NCBI GenBank assembly: GCA_046153875.1
Contig: JBJXFE010000047.1
Coordinates: 1-64,000 of the forward strand
DNA from: JBJXFE01 sp046153875
Lineage (GTDB): Bacteria > Planctomycetota > Phycisphaerae > Phycisphaerales > UBA1924
Direction of reading: 5' to 3'
DNA length: 64,000 bases
The translations under genes were made by a program, and so were the position numbers. Shown in pieces: positions 7,891 to 16,361 of the stretch. Below the pieces are notes generated by a model that was given only the letters and a program-made list of their open reading frames with translations, did not search any database and was not told the DNA's origin. The first letter of the stretch is position 1, and each line of letters starts with the position of its first letter.

Positions 7891-9834
7891 ATGACGATTC
7901 ACAGAACCGCCCGGACGCGCCCGCTCACCCTGTCGGCCGGCCTGCTGGTGCTGCTCGCGGGCGGGTGCAGCCAGTGGCCCGCCACGGGGTATGCCCCGCC
8001 GCCGGCCGAGGACAGCGAAATCCGGACAGGGCTGTGGGAGTCGCGGTACCCCGACGGCGAGAACCCGCTGCCGGGTGACGAGACGACGACGGCGTGGTGG
8101 CGGTCAAGCCAGGCTGCCCCGCGGGCGGCGTCGTCGAACCAGGCCCCGCCCCGACGGACGGTGTCCGTCACGCCGGGCGCGGCCGCGCCGAACGTGACCG
8201 AGTCGCGTTCGGGCGTGACACCGACCTACCGCCCGGGGACATCGCCATCCGGTTACGAGACGCCGGCTTCGTACCACGAGGCGTCGGTCTCCTACGCGGG
8301 CACGCGGCCGTCCAATCCGACGTTCTACGCCGGTCAGAAAGCCGACACGAGCGGCACGCCGGTGATTCCGACAACCGACACGACGGTGGGCGCGCCGACG
8401 AACACGCCTGTGACGCCGGCCGCGGCGGCGACCGGCCGCACCGCTGATTCGGACGCCACGCCGGGCGAGCCGCGCTTCACGCAACCGCGCAACGCCGCCT
8501 CGACATCGGTGACGAGTGTGCCCCGCGGCACGGAAACTCACGCAGCGACGCGCATCGCCCAGGTGCCGGAGCATCGCGCCGCGCCTACGCGCCCGGGCGA
8601 GTCTGCCACGCGGAACACGGTTCCGCCGCGCTTCGTCGTGGCCCGCGAGGGCGTGCCGGCGGCGCGCGCGGCACGCTCCAACGCACCAGCCACGCGGGAC
8701 AACTCCTGGCCCGTCCAGGAACCGCTGGCCCTCTCGACGGCGGGCGCGGGCGCGATCGTCCCCCAGCCGGGCGCGCAACCCGCCGGCTGGCAGCACGACC
8801 CGCGTCCCCCGGCGGCGACGGGCCCGCACGGCTCGCTCCACGTTCCGATGAACACCGGCGGCGAGGCGACCGAGGGCGGGGCGAACGTCTCGCAGGTGAG
8901 CTTCGCGCTCGAGGGGGCGGACTTCGACCCCGACGTGTCGCGCGACGGGCGGCTGATCGTCTTCGCCAGCACGCAGCACCAGCCGAACGCGGACGTGTAC
9001 ATCAAGGGGGTCGGCAGCCGCGTCGTGACGCAGCTCACGAGCGATTCCGCCCAGGACCTCATGCCCAAGTTCAGCCCGGACGGCACGCGGATCGCCTTCG
9101 CGAGCAACCGCGGCGGGAACTGGGACCTGTACGTGATGCCGTCCACGGGCGGCAACCCGGTCCAGGTCACGAGCACCGCGTCGCCCGAGCTGCACCCCTC
9201 GTGGTCGCCGGACGGCACGCAACTCGTGTACTGCCGCCTCGGCGACGTGAGCGGGCAGTGGGAGCTCTGGGTCACGGACGCGGCCAACAGCGGCGTGTCG
9301 CACTTCCTGGGCTACGGGCTGTTCCCGGAGTGGTGCCCGACGCGCGGCACGGGCGAGGGCGGGACGGACAAGATCCTCGTGCAGCGCAGCCGGCAGCGCG
9401 GCGACCGCGCGTTCTCCATCTGGACGATTGACTACCGGGATGGGCAGGCGACGAACCCGACGGAGGTCGCGGCGAGCGGCTCGGCGGCGTGCATCAACCC
9501 TGCCTGGAGCCCCGACGGGCGCTGGATCGTCTTCGCCGAGGTGCCGAACCCTTCGCGCTGGGACGCGATCGGGTCGGGTCGGCCGCCCACGGCGGAACTG
9601 TGGATGGCGGACCTGAACGGCGGCGCGCGGGTGAAGCTCACGGACGGGCCGGCGCTTGCGCTGATGCCCGCGTGGGGGCCCGAGGGCCGCGTCTTCTTCG
9701 TCAGCGACCGCGGGGGCGTGGACAACATCTGGGCGCTGAACGCGACCGAGTCGGTGCGCCTGGCCGCGGGGATGTCGCAGCCGCAGAACGTGGCGAACGC
9801 CCCCGAGGGTGAGGTTGGGAACGAGGACCGTTAG
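7891..9834 (+). CDS. TolB-like beta-propeller lipoprotein
   Basis: A 647-residue exported protein. The N terminus MTIHRTARTRPLTLSAGLLVLLAGGCSQ is a lipoprotein signal with lipobox LAGGC, and GGAGG stands seven bases before the ATG, which decides the start. Residues about 35-330 are a long Pro/Thr/Ala-rich low-complexity linker. From about 335 on there are at least five WD40-like/TolB repeats: DPDVSRDGRLIVFAS, MPKFSPDGTRIAFASNRGG, HPSWSPDGTQLVY, NPAWSPDGRWIVFAE and MPAWGPEGRVFFVSDRGG. TolB itself is periplasmic and works with Pal and TolA; no tol genes are near. A membrane-tethered propeller with a scaffold or sensor role is an inference. The next gene is also a lipoprotein. Confidence 0.85.
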   Translation: MTIHRTARTRPLTLSAGLLVLLAGGCSQWPATGYAPPPAEDSEIRTGLWESRYPDGENPLPGDETTTAWWRSSQAAPRAASSNQAPPRRTVSVTPGAAAPNVTESRSGVTPTYRPGTSPSGYETPASYHEASVSYAGTRPSNPTFYAGQKADTSGTPVIPTTDTTVGAPTNTPVTPAAAATGRTADSDATPGEPRFTQPRNAASTSVTSVPRGTETHAATRIAQVPEHRAAPTRPGESATRNTVPPRFVVAREGVPAARAARSNAPATRDNSWPVQEPLALSTAGAGAIVPQPGAQPAGWQHDPRPPAATGPHGSLHVPMNTGGEATEGGANVSQVSFALEGADFDPDVSRDGRLIVFASTQHQPNADVYIKGVGSRVVTQLTSDSAQDLMPKFSPDGTRIAFASNRGGNWDLYVMPSTGGNPVQVTSTASPELHPSWSPDGTQLVYCRLGDVSGQWELWVTDAANSGVSHFLGYGLFPEWCPTRGTGEGGTDKILVQRSRQRGDRAFSIWTIDYRDGQATNPTEVAASGSAACINPAWSPDGRWIVFAEVPNPSRWDAIGSGRPPTAELWMADLNGGARVKLTDGPALALMPAWGPEGRVFFVSDRGGVDNIWALNATESVRLAAGMSQPQNVANAPEGEVGNEDR

Positions 9835-9934
9835 CCGGGAGCATCATCCGGCCGATCCGCGGTGGACCGGTCGGCGTCGGGGATCGTGGGGTTTGCGGGC
9901 GGAATGGACGCCGCCCGGGAAACGGCAGGACGCC

Positions 9935-10726
9935 ATGACAAGTGGACAGACCATGCTCGCCCGGTTCGTGTCGCGGCTCTTGACCGCGGGCGCGCTGGGC
10001 GCGACGATCGCGGCGATCGGCTGCGCGACGTCGGGCGCGAAGCTCAAGGCCCCGGAGGTGCTCGCGTCGCCGTACGACACGTCGGCGGGCGACGTTCTCT
10101 GGGCCGTCATCCCGCTCCGCAACGAGTCGGGGACGACGTTGTTTGATCCTTCGGATGTGAGCGACAAGGTCGTCGCGGCGGCGGCGCAGGTCCGCGGGGT
10201 GCGGGTGCTGCCCTTGAACCGGACGATCGCGGCGATGCGATCGCTGAAGATGGCGTCGGTGTCGTCGCCCGCGGACGCGAGACGGCTGGCGCAGGAGATG
10301 GGTGTGGACGGGATCGTGCTCGGTTCGATCACGCACTTTGACCCTTACGACCCGCCGAAACTCGGGCTTTCGCTGGCCCTGTACACCAGACCCGGCGCCA
10401 TGGACCGGCGCGGCGAAGCCCGCCTCGATCCGCGGACCCTGAGCGTGCAACCGACGGAGTACAACCCGTTTCCCGGGAGTTCGTTCACGGACGCACCGGC
10501 ATCGGTGGTCAGTGAATACCTGGACGGCAAGAACCACCAGGTGCTGATGGACCTGAAGCGTTTCGCACAAGGGCGGCACGACGAAGAGACGGCGCTCGGG
10601 TGGCGGCGGTACCTGGCGAGCATGGACCTGTTCAGTGAGTTCGCGGCGTGGCGCGCCGTGGGTGGGCTGCTCGGACACGAGTGGCTGCGGCTCGCACGGG
10701 CCACGCCGGAGACGGTCGGTCGATGA
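9935..10726 (+). CDS. Lipoprotein with a CsgG/LpoB-like alpha/beta domain
   Basis: A 263-residue lipoprotein. A signal peptide (about 8-28, ending AAIGCATSG) has a plausible lipobox with Cys near residue 29. The following part has the layout VLWAVIPLRNESG, a helix ending VAAAAQVRGVRVLPL and MGVDGIVLGSITHFDPYDPPKLGLSLALY. This resembles outer-membrane lipoproteins of the CsgG/LpoB/FlgT N-terminal fold, but the match is by pattern only. The start is ATG 9935; a second ATG at 9953 would also leave a complete signal. It follows the propeller lipoprotein by 100 bases in the same direction and may be co-expressed. Confidence 0.7.
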   Translation: MTSGQTMLARFVSRLLTAGALGATIAAIGCATSGAKLKAPEVLASPYDTSAGDVLWAVIPLRNESGTTLFDPSDVSDKVVAAAAQVRGVRVLPLNRTIAAMRSLKMASVSSPADARRLAQEMGVDGIVLGSITHFDPYDPPKLGLSLALYTRPGAMDRRGEARLDPRTLSVQPTEYNPFPGSSFTDAPASVVSEYLDGKNHQVLMDLKRFAQGRHDEETALGWRRYLASMDLFSEFAAWRAVGGLLGHEWLRLARATPETVGR

Positions 10727-10862
10727 TCCGCGGCGTTACCGGCCCCTGAGCCGTCGCCCGCGGCGGAACACGCGCCCCCACCGACGCGGTGGCGGGCGAC
10801 GGGAACTTGGGCGCGGCGGGCCGGGTCGGTGGGGACTCGGGCGACGCGCGGGAGTCTGCACC

Positions 10863-11903
10863 ATGAGCACGCTGCCGATCACCGCGGCCTTCACCAGCTA
10901 CCTGATCGACGAGCGCCACTTCAGCCCGTACACGGCCCGGTGCTACGGGGCCGACCTGCGCCAGTACGTCGAGTACCTGCGCGACGAGCTGGGAATCCAG
11001 GCCAACGAAGACGCCGAGACCGCCGCGCTCCGCCAGCGCGAGGAGGCCGCCAAGCCGACCGGCCCGGACCGCGACGCGGGCGTGGCCGGGACGATCGGGC
11101 CCGCGACGGTCACGCGGGCGATCTGCACCGCCGACGCGGACTCGATCCGGGGGTTCCTGACGCACCTGGGCGGGCAGTCGTACTCCGCCGCGACGATGGC
11201 GCGGAAGATCGCCACGCTGCGGTCCTTCTACAAGTGGGCGGAGCGGCGCGGCGTCTCCGACTCCAACCCGATGACGCTCATCCGCACGCCGCGGCAGACC
11301 AAGCGACTGCCCAAGGCGATCACCGTGGACCAGATCGAGCGGCTTCTGTCGGCTCCCGACCAGTCGGACGTGCTGGGGATGCGCGACCGGGCGATGCTCG
11401 AGACTCTTTATTCCACGGGCCTGCGCGTCAGCGAGCTCGTGGGGCTGGAACTGAACGACATCGACATGCCCAGCGAGGCCGTCAAGGTCCGCGGCAAGGG
11501 CAAGAAGGAGCGGATTGTTCCGCTCGGCTCGCACGCGGTGGGTGCGATCGCGCGGTACATGGAGATGCTGCGGGCCGACGCGCGGTTCGCGCCGGCGTGG
11601 AACGAGGCCCGCCCGCACCGCCCGCTCTTCGTGAACAAGCACGGCGGGCGGCTCAGTTCACGGTCCGTGCGGCGCAAGCTCGACAAATACCTCAAGAGCG
11701 TGGGGCTCGACCCGACGATCAGCCCGCACACGCTGCGCCACAGCTTCGCGACGCACCTGCTCGACAACGGGGCGGACCTGCGGAGCGTGCAGGAGCTGCT
11801 CGGGCACCAGTCGCTGAGCACGACCCAGGTCTACACGCACCTGACGACCCAGCGGATGCAGGCGGCGTACCTCCAGGCGCATCCGCGGGCCGAGGCGGGT
11901 TGA
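10863..11903 (+). CDS. Tyrosine recombinase XerC/XerD type
   Basis: This site-specific recombinase probably resolves chromosome dimers at dif. Of 346 residues, the N-terminal core-binding domain holds SYLIDERHFSPYTARCYGADL and a 35-residue acidic/Ala-rich insertion (about 43-85) that ordinary XerC/D proteins lack. The catalytic set is complete: Arg in TGLRVSELVGLE (about 188), Lys in RGKGKKERIVPLG, His289 and Arg292 in HTLRHSFATHLLDNGAD, His315 in ELLGHQSLSTTQVYTH and Tyr324. GGGAG precedes the ATG at 10863. It cannot be assigned to XerC or XerD from sequence alone. No phage or integron genes are nearby, so a housekeeping role is more likely than an integrase role. Confidence 0.93.
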   Translation: MSTLPITAAFTSYLIDERHFSPYTARCYGADLRQYVEYLRDELGIQANEDAETAALRQREEAAKPTGPDRDAGVAGTIGPATVTRAICTADADSIRGFLTHLGGQSYSAATMARKIATLRSFYKWAERRGVSDSNPMTLIRTPRQTKRLPKAITVDQIERLLSAPDQSDVLGMRDRAMLETLYSTGLRVSELVGLELNDIDMPSEAVKVRGKGKKERIVPLGSHAVGAIARYMEMLRADARFAPAWNEARPHRPLFVNKHGGRLSSRSVRRKLDKYLKSVGLDPTISPHTLRHSFATHLLDNGADLRSVQELLGHQSLSTTQVYTHLTTQRMQAAYLQAHPRAEAG

Positions 11904-11939
11904 TCGGATCGCGGCCTGAAACCACGGGTGACACCCGCG

Positions 11940-13268
11940 TCATCGCCGCGGCGTGAGCGCGCCGCGGACCTCGTCGGCGATCGCGGCGGCGTCGGCCTGT
12001 CGGCCGTCCAGCGGGATCACGCGCGACAGGAGCCGGTCGTGGAAGATGACCGCGATCAGCGCATCGACGTCGCGTGAGAAGCGGTCGATGGTCGAGGCGG
12101 AAGACGAGGCCCACAGCAGGCCGCCGTCGTTCGCGCGCCCCCCCCACCTCCCGCGGATCGCATCGAACCACTCGGCGCTGTAGTCCCGCAGCTCGACGAC
12201 CACGCCGCAGCGCGTCATGAACCGCGAGGCGGGGGCTCCGTCCGCCGGGTTTCGCAAGGCCAGGATCGCGTCGCGGCCGATGCGGGCGTCGGCTTCGATG
12301 GCGGCGGCACGCTCACGGTCCGCGGGGGCGCGGAAGAGCAGCAGGACCGCGGGGGGCGGAACCGCAGGGCTGGCCGCGGTCGCGGCGCGCAGCGCGTCCG
12401 AGAGCAACCAGGCTTCCATGGCGGCGCTGAGCAGCGAGATATCCGGGACCGTGCCTCCCGGCGTCACCGGCGGCACGGTCCGATCGCCCCGCAGGTCCGC
12501 GAGCATCGCGACGCGCTGCCGACCCGCACCGTCCGGCTCCCAGCGCTCGGGGTTGCCCGGCTCGATCGCGCGGCAACGCAACTCCAGCACCGTGACGCCC
12601 GAGCCGGAAGGGCCGGGGAACTCGGCCCGGAAGCGCGACAGCCGGTGCGACTCGGCGTCGAACGTGGCGGAGACGGGCCCGGCTTCGCCGCGCCCGCTGA
12701 CGACAAACACGGGTGTTCGTCCGGCCGGGTCCAGCGTCGCGCTGAGCCATTCGACAGCGGGAGCGTGGGGGACAGGGACGCGGAATGCACCCTCGTCCGG
12801 AGCCGCGAGCGTCAGTTGGGGCACGGGTAGCGGAGGCAACATGTCCCCGAACACACCGGGCGCGAGCGGTCCGTCGTACTCGGCGCGCCAGTACAGTCCG
12901 GGTTCGCCCGCGTGGACCGCCACGATGCGACCGCCGCCGGCGAACACGGTCAGGGGACCGAGCTCCAGCAGCACGCGGCGCACCGTGTCCCCGTCGCCGA
13001 TGCCCGCGGCGTCGATTCGCACGACGATCCGCTCAGTGCGCGGCGGGCCGGAGGGCGGGCGGAGCGTGACTTCGACGGCGTCGGCCGTCACGCCCGCGCG
13101 GTACTCGGCCCTGGCTTCTTCAAGGGGAACGCGCGGATCGACACCGATCGGCTGGTCGAGGACCTGGGCGGACACGGCGGCGGCGGCGAAGAACGACGGC
13201 ACCGCGGCCGCGATCGCACGGATGTACCGCTGCGGTCCGCCCATCCGCCCGCGCACCCGTCCATTCAT
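11940..13268 (-). CDS. Exported protein of unknown function
   Basis: I do not recognise this 442-residue protein. It begins with a basic stretch and a hydrophobic signal-like segment (about 15-35, YIRAIAAAVPSFFAAAAVSA) with a plausible AQA-type cleavage, so it is probably exported. The body is Ala/Pro/Arg rich, alternates strands and short loops (VFAGGGRIVAVHAGEPGLYW, ATLDPAGRTPVFVVSGRG) and has two well separated Cys near the middle and C terminus. The second half (about 280-430) is more helical, with LLLFRAPADRERAAAIEADA. It precedes folK in reverse order, and folK stops 5 bases before its start, so the two are likely one operon. Confidence 0.7.
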   Translation of the reverse strand: MNGRVRGRMGGPQRYIRAIAAAVPSFFAAAAVSAQVLDQPIGVDPRVPLEEARAEYRAGVTADAVEVTLRPPSGPPRTERIVVRIDAAGIGDGDTVRRVLLELGPLTVFAGGGRIVAVHAGEPGLYWRAEYDGPLAPGVFGDMLPPLPVPQLTLAAPDEGAFRVPVPHAPAVEWLSATLDPAGRTPVFVVSGRGEAGPVSATFDAESHRLSRFRAEFPGPSGSGVTVLELRCRAIEPGNPERWEPDGAGRQRVAMLADLRGDRTVPPVTPGGTVPDISLLSAAMEAWLLSDALRAATAASPAVPPPAVLLLFRAPADRERAAAIEADARIGRDAILALRNPADGAPASRFMTRCGVVVELRDYSAEWFDAIRGRWGGRANDGGLLWASSSASTIDRFSRDVDALIAVIFHDRLLSRVIPLDGRQADAAAIADEVRGALTPRR

Positions 13269-13272
13269 GCGT

Positions 13273-13779
13273 TCATCCTACGGAAGCCGCCCGACGGGCG
13301 GCGGTCAGCAGGTCCGCGACGGTACACCCCAGCGTGGGCACGATCGCGTGGCGCGCGACGAGGGAGAGCGGTTCAAGCACGAACAGGCGCTCATGCATCC
13401 GCGGATGCGGGACCGTCAGCCCGGGCTCGTCGATCACGCGATCACCGAACAGCAGCAGGTCGAGGTCAAGGGTGCGCGGGCCCCAGCGCGGAGTTCCGGC
13501 CCGATCGCGTCCGCGCAAGCGTTCGATGGAGTGGAGGTGGGTCAGCAGCCTCTGCGGCGAAAGCGTCGTGGTCAGCGTCGCCGCGGCGTTCAGGAAGTTG
13601 CCCTGAGCGACGGGGCCGACGGGCGCGGTCTCGAGGTACGGCGAGACGGCGACGACCCATGTCGCGGTGAGCGACCGCAGGGCCGCGACCGCGCCGTCCA
13701 GGTGGGCACGCCGGTCGCCGAGATTCGATCCCAGGGCGATCGCGACGAAGGCGGGCGCGGCATCGCGGGGCTCGCTCAC
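13273..13779 (-). CDS. folK: 2-amino-4-hydroxy-6-hydroxymethyldihydropteridine pyrophosphokinase
   Basis: HPPK transfers pyrophosphate from ATP to the pterin in folate synthesis. The 168 residues show AIALGSNLGDRRAHL (about 13-27), the ETAPVGPVAQGNFLNAA substrate loop, IERLRGRDRAGTPRWGPRTLDLDLLLFGD with the two metal-binding Asp, and VPHPRMHERLFVLEPLS. No other folate gene is in the window. It is followed by the exported unknown gene with 4 bases between them, and preceded by the terminator of the flagellar cluster. Confidence 0.95.
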   Translation of the reverse strand: MSEPRDAAPAFVAIALGSNLGDRRAHLDGAVAALRSLTATWVVAVSPYLETAPVGPVAQGNFLNAAATLTTTLSPQRLLTHLHSIERLRGRDRAGTPRWGPRTLDLDLLLFGDRVIDEPGLTVPHPRMHERLFVLEPLSLVARHAIVPTLGCTVADLLTAARRAASVG

Positions 13780-13812
13780 GGCTGATTGAAGGTCAATGCC
13801 CGGCGGAAAGCA

Positions 13813-13843
13813 CGACCCCGCGCCGGAAGACGGCGCGGGGTCG
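13813..13843 (-). terminator. Strong hairpin between the sigma factor gene and folK
   Basis: A perfect 13-bp GC-rich inverted repeat (CGACCCCGCGCCG at 13813-13825 and its complement at 13831-13843) closes a 5-base loop. It lies 37 bases past the stop of the last flagellar gene and 34 bases before folK's start. It is the natural end of the flagellar transcript. The T run is short (GTGCTTTCC on the transcribed strand). Confidence 0.7.
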
Positions 13844-13879
13844 GTTGGCGGTGTGATTCGCAGACAGGAAGGTGCCGAA

Positions 13880-14746
13880 CTACTCGATGGGCTCGAGCTC
13901 GCGCGTGCGGTGCTGCATCTGGGCCTTGAGGCGGGCGAGGATCGAGCTGTGCATCTGGCTCACGCGCGACTCGGAAAGGTCGAGCGTGGACCCGATTTCC
14001 TTCATGGTCATCCCCTCGTAGTAGTAGAGGATGACAATGAGCCGCTCGGCGCGGCTCAGCCCCTTGGTGATCAGGTCCTTCAGGTCGCGCCGGTGCATCT
14101 CGTGGACGGGGTCGGACCCGTCCGCATCCTTGACGACGTCGATCTCGCGCAGCTCGCGCGTGCCGTCGCTGGAGGCAAACTTGCGTGTGATGCTGTGGGT
14201 ACCGACGGCCTTGCTGTCGCGCTCGACCTTCTCGAACTCCTCGGGCGGGAGCTGGAGCGAGCGGGCGAGCTCGTCCGGGGTCGGCGGACGGCCGTTGCCC
14301 ATCTCGAAGCGTTGGCGGGCGCCCTCGACGCGGCTGGTGCGCTGGCGGACGAGGCGCGGCACCCAGTCCATGGCGCGCAGCTCGTCGAGGATGGCGCCGC
14401 GGATGCGCGGGGCGCAGTAGGTCTCGAACTTGACGTTGCGCTCGAGCTCGAACGCGTCGATGGCGTCCATCAGCCCGAAGAGTCCGGCGGACATGAGGTC
14501 CTCGATATCCACCTCGTCGGGGAGTCGGGCGTAGATCCGCTCGGCGTTGTAGCGCACCAGCGGGAGGAACTTTTCCATCAGGTCGTTGCGGAGCGACTCC
14601 GAGTGCGACTTGCGGTATTCCAGCCAGACCTCGTTGATGGGGCGATGGTCAAGCGGGGACTTGCGGCGCGGCGATTCCGGCGGGCGCATGAGTCGGCGCC
14701 CCGGACCGCGGACCGCCACGAGCTTCGCGGCTTTCGTTGCTGACAT
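13880..14746 (-). CDS. fliA: RNA polymerase sigma factor of the FliA/WhiG family
   Basis: Sigma-28-type factors drive late flagellar genes. The 288 residues contain region 2 (LRNDLMEKFLPLVRYNAERI, VDIEDLMSAGLFGLMDAIDAFE, FETYCAPRIRGAILDELR), region 3 (DWVPRLVRQRTSRVEGARQ, GRPPTPDELARSLQL) and region 4 (RLIVILYYYEGMTMKEIGSTLDLSESRVSQMHSSILARLK). The ATG at 14746 was chosen because AAGGAG lies seven bases upstream; longer frames upstream are not needed. It is the last gene of the flagellar cluster, as sigD is in Bacillus, and a strong hairpin follows. No FlgM-like anti-sigma gene is visible here. Confidence 0.93.
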   Translation of the reverse strand: MSATKAAKLVAVRGPGRRLMRPPESPRRKSPLDHRPINEVWLEYRKSHSESLRNDLMEKFLPLVRYNAERIYARLPDEVDIEDLMSAGLFGLMDAIDAFELERNVKFETYCAPRIRGAILDELRAMDWVPRLVRQRTSRVEGARQRFEMGNGRPPTPDELARSLQLPPEEFEKVERDSKAVGTHSITRKFASSDGTRELREIDVVKDADGSDPVHEMHRRDLKDLITKGLSRAERLIVILYYYEGMTMKEIGSTLDLSESRVSQMHSSILARLKAQMQHRTRELEPIE

Positions 14747-14902
14747 GGTCGGCTCCTTGACCATTCCCATCGCGTTGTCGGCCTCGCGTCCCTCGACGCG
14801 CGGCCCCGTGTGCTCTCTCACGCTGGGTCACCATCCGTGGTGGAGAGGGACGGGAACGTACCCGATCCCCCCGGGGCGTGCAAGTCCGCTCCCCGGCCCG
14901 CG

Positions 14903-15280
14903 TCAAGCGTCGGCGGCCGACGCGGTTCCCCCCCCCTGCTTCGAGGGCGTCGCGCCGCCGCCCGTCGCGGGTCGGAGCTTCGCCACGTGATCGCGGATGA
15001 CCTTGTCGCCGACCGAACCGAGCATGACCCCGATGAAGTTGCAGACCACCAGCGCCAGGACGGCATTGGTGAGGATCGTCACGGACGGGTTCCCGGCGTG
15101 GAGCCCGGCCACCACGGCGACGGCGAAGCCCGCCAGTCCCATCGCGGCCGCGACGAGTTTGCTGGAACCCTCCACCTGCACGACCGGGATTCCCTCCGAT
15201 TCGGGAGGGCGGCTCGTCACGAGCGCAGCCATCCCATGACAAACTTGATCGGCGCTCGGACCCATCGGGTTGAGCGCCAC
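14903..15280 (-). CDS. Small membrane protein between flhG and the sigma factor gene
   Basis: Up to 125 residues, not recognised. Two hydrophobic segments (about 44-63, VAAAMGLAGFAVAVVAGLHAG, and about 68-88, TILTNAVLALVVCNFIGVML) suggest two membrane crossings with a short hydrophilic tail (VGDKVIRDHVAKLRPATGG) that may lie in the cytoplasm. The start is uncertain: GTG 15280, ATG 15265 and ATG 15232 (109 residues) are all in frame and none has a clear ribosome-binding site. It lies where Bacillus-type clusters carry chemotaxis genes, which makes a motility role likely by position. A run of nine C at 14938-14946 falls near its C-terminal codons. Confidence 0.65.
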   Translation of the reverse strand: MALNPMGPSADQVCHGMAALVTSRPPESEGIPVVQVEGSSKLVAAAMGLAGFAVAVVAGLHAGNPSVTILTNAVLALVVCNFIGVMLGSVGDKVIRDHVAKLRPATGGGATPSKQGGGTASAADA

Positions 15281-15338
15281 ACGCGCTCGAACTTCAGGAC
15301 TTCACTCCATCCCTCTCCCCCCCTGCCCGAACGGGGAC

Positions 15339-16361
15339 TCAACCGCCGCGCAACAACAACTCCGAGAACCACCGTGACCACCCGCGCCGGGGGATCGCTC
15401 GCGGTGCATCCGGCGTCGCAGCCCGCAAACTCCGCGCCAACGCCACGGCCAGGGCGCGCACGTCGCGGCTCGCGGGAGCGTTCGGGCTCTCGATCAAGAC
15501 CGGCCGGCGTTTCCTCACGGCCGACACAACCCGTTCATCCCGCGCCACCCAACCCAGCATTGGCATCCGATAGCCGAGGAACCGCTCGGCGACTGCGGCG
15601 AGGCGGGCGTGAACGGCCAGCGCCTCGCGCTCGCCCGACGCGTTGTTCACGATCAGGACCGGGCGGACGTCGGCGGTTTCGTGGGGGGAGTCCGGGCGGC
15701 CGTGGCGCGATGCCTCACGGGGCCGCCGCACGCATTTGACCAGGGCGTAGGCGTCGGCGATCGACGTGGGGTCGGGGGTGGCGACGACGAGGCAGAGGTC
15801 GGCGGCTCGCATGAAGGCGGTCACGCCGCGCCCGAGCCCCGCGGCGGTGTCGATGAGCATGACGTCGCTGTCGCGCTCCAGATCGGCCAGGGCGTCGAGG
15901 AGTCGCGCCCGCTCGGACGAGGACAACTCCGTCATCCGCTCCGTGCCGACGGCCCCCGGGACGAGCCGGAACCCGCCGGGGGCCTCCACTGCGATGTCGC
16001 GCAGCGACCCGGTCCGGCCCGCGAGGCTGAACACCGAATCGAGCCGCCGCGCCGGTGAGAGCCCGCACAGCACATCGGCGTTGGCGAGCCCCAGGTCGGC
16101 GTCCACGAGCGTGGTGCGCCGGCCGAGTTCCGCGAGCGCCACGGCGAGATTGACGCACAGGGTCGTCTTGCCGACACCGCCCTTGCCCGACGAGATCGAC
16201 ACCACGGCGGCCCGGTGAGGCTGCGGCGGAACGGGAGGCTCGGCGCGGTCGATCGCGACCAGGGCCGCGGGTCCGGCGCGCACCAGGGTGCGCAGGCGCG
16301 TCGCCTGGTCGGGGCTCGCCGGGGCGAAGGGCATGCCGTGCTGTCGGGTGGAGATGGACAT
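15339..16361 (-). CDS. flhG: MinD/ParA-type flagellar number ATPase FlhG (FleN/YlxH)
   Basis: FlhG limits flagellar number and stimulates the FlhF GTPase. The 340 residues have the deviant Walker A motif SSGKGGVGKTTLCVNLAVAL (about 56-75), VDADLGLANADVLCGLSP, the Walker B region DVMLIDTAAGLGRGVTAFM and a late VVATPDPTSIADAYALVK. The normal FlhG length is about 270-300; the excess is a disordered 45-residue N terminus. The ATG at 16361 overlaps the flhF stop as TGATG, showing translational coupling. This pairing with FlhF fixes the name rather than MinD. Confidence 0.92.
   Translation of the reverse strand: MSISTRQHGMPFAPASPDQATRLRTLVRAGPAALVAIDRAEPPVPPQPHRAAVVSISSGKGGVGKTTLCVNLAVALAELGRRTTLVDADLGLANADVLCGLSPARRLDSVFSLAGRTGSLRDIAVEAPGGFRLVPGAVGTERMTELSSSERARLLDALADLERDSDVMLIDTAAGLGRGVTAFMRAADLCLVVATPDPTSIADAYALVKCVRRPREASRHGRPDSPHETADVRPVLIVNNASGEREALAVHARLAAVAERFLGYRMPMLGWVARDERVVSAVRKRRPVLIESPNAPASRDVRALAVALARSLRAATPDAPRAIPRRGWSRWFSELLLRGG

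Noticed and set aside
10863..11903. The tyrosine recombinase as integrase of a mobile element
   Set aside because: No attachment-site repeats, tRNA or phage genes lie near it and the sequence fits housekeeping XerC/D.
15300..15338. Pyrimidine-rich stretch after flhG as another repeat array
   Set aside because: It contains short C runs but no recurring 7- or 8-base unit.
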